From JBFHKO01 sp041595355 (lineage in GTDB: Bacteria; Pseudomonadota; Gammaproteobacteria; Enterobacterales; Aeromonadaceae), in NCBI GenBank assembly GCA_041595355.1, contig JBFHKO010000161.1, positions 1 to 5,864 on the forward strand: a stretch of 5,864 nt of DNA. The letters run 5' to 3'. Shown one piece after another: positions 5,485 through 5,864 of the stretch (position 1 is the first letter of the stretch; each line of letters starts with the position of its first letter). Position numbers and translations under genes: made by a program. The notes below the pieces were generated by a model. It was not told the origin of the DNA and ran no database searches. It was given only the letters and a program-made list of their open reading frames with translations.

Positions 5485-5563
5485 CGGTTTGGAACAGCGG
5501 CTCGCGCAGCGGCAAGACAGTGACGAGTACGCTCAACCAGGCCCTAGGATCAACCATGGTTCT

Positions 5564-5594
5564 GGCGGCACGCAACAGCGGTTGCACCTCCGCC
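5564..5594 (+). repeat. Imperfect stem-loop in the PTS gene leader
   Basis: Two nested perfect arms, GGCGG/CCGCC (5564-5568 and 5590-5594) and GCAAC/GTTGC (5572-5576 and 5581-5585), are separated by a 3x4 internal loop and closed by the loop AGCG. No T tract follows, so it is not a classical terminator. It ends 33 bases before the ribosome site at 5628-5633, where it could shape mRNA stability or translation. Confidence 0.4.
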
Positions 5595-5639
5595 GGGTAG
5601 CCCCCTTATCGTCACCAAGTGCAAGCCAAGGGATCACTT

Positions 5640-5864
5640 ATGAGTATGAAGCGTATCGTTGCGATAACCGCCTGTCCGACCGGTGTGGCCCACACCTTCA
5701 TGGCCGCTGAGGCCATCGAGCAGGAAGCCAAGAAACGGGGTCACTGGGTCAAGGTTGAAACCCGCGGCTCGGTGGGCGCCAAGAATGGCCTCACCGCCGA
5801 GGATATCGCCCAGGCGGATCTGGTCATCATCGCCGCCGACATCGAAGTCGACCTGGCTCGCTTC
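5640..5864 (+). CDS. fruA: Fructose PTS EIIB(C) component, N-terminal part
   Basis: The gene runs off the right edge; 75 codons are visible. The product opens directly with a fructose-type EIIB domain: KRIVAITACPTGVAHTF (4-20) with the phosphorylated Cys12, MAAEAIE (21-27), VKVETRGSVG (37-46) and ADIEVDLARF (66-75). This is the sequence style of the IIB domain of FruA, the membrane enzyme that imports fructose and phosphorylates it to fructose 1-phosphate. There is no degenerate IIB' domain ahead of it, unlike long FruA forms. A stand-alone EIIB of the Frw/Fry type remains possible because the EIIC part is not visible. ATG 5640 has AAGGGA (5628-5633) 6 bases upstream; ATG 5646 is a less likely start. 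The tandem FruR/Cra-like operators upstream fit this role. No fruB or fruK gene lies directly upstream. Confidence 0.85.
   Translation, partial: MSMKRIVAITACPTGVAHTFMAAEAIEQEAKKRGHWVKVETRGSVGAKNGLTAEDIAQADLVIIAADIEVDLARF

Larger units (their letters stand above)
5304..5639 (+). other. Regulatory gap upstream of the fructose PTS gene
   Basis: No convincing gene lies here: the only frame of note (from 5489) begins at TTG and runs out of frame into the PTS gene. The left third is very GC-rich. The middle holds a weak CRP-like site and two FruR/Cra-like operators. The right part (5490-5627) looks like a long leader with inverted repeats. I could not settle on a sigma-70 promoter; TTGCCG at 5437-5442 is a possible -35 but has no good -10 at proper spacing. 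Confidence 0.6.

Noticed and set aside
5489..5710. 73-codon plus-strand frame overlapping the PTS gene
   Set aside because: It starts at TTG, runs out of frame into the EIIB coding region, and shows no conserved features.

Overview
The window looks like chromosomal DNA of a high-GC gammaproteobacterium. The reasons are dense GC-rich genes, a sigma-54/NtrC-type control region, an enteric-type ABC importer, FruR/Cra-like operators in front of a fructose PTS gene, and an outer-membrane barrel with a lipoprotein. An Aeromonas-like organism would fit, but that is inference from general style and not from a marker gene. There are no tRNA or rRNA genes, insertion sequences, CRISPR arrays or phage genes.

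Layout. At the left edge (1-68, minus strand) are the first 22 codons of a gene whose N-terminus resembles HpxZ, a small AtzH-like protein of oxalurate/oxamate (purine-derived) catabolism. A 286-base divergent region follows. It holds two NtrC-like sites, a well-formed -24/-12 sigma-54 promoter pointing right, and two abutting palindromes in the leader. That promoter faces a compact four-gene operon (355-3208): a periplasmic solute-binding protein of the polar amino acid family, two HisM/GlnP-type permeases and a GlnQ/HisP-type ATPase. The permease and ATPase genes overlap at their ends. Together they form a complete importer, probably switched on by nitrogen limitation. The neighbouring gene and the binding protein's altered ligand residues suggest that the substrate may be a carboxylate without a normal alpha-amino group, such as a ureide, rather than an ordinary amino acid.

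From 3356 to 5288 is a second unit with its own candidate sigma-70 promoter. It encodes a 373-residue lipoprotein of unknown function, translationally overlapped by a 273-residue exported protein that reads as an outer-membrane beta-barrel. They probably act together in the envelope, but neither is recognisable as a named protein. A terminator hairpin whose loop contains the barrel gene's stop codon closes the unit.

From 5289 to 5639 is a long regulatory gap with two in-phase FruR/Cra-like operators, a weak CRP-like site and a structured leader. It precedes the start of a fructose PTS EIIB(C) gene (fruA-like), which runs off the right edge.
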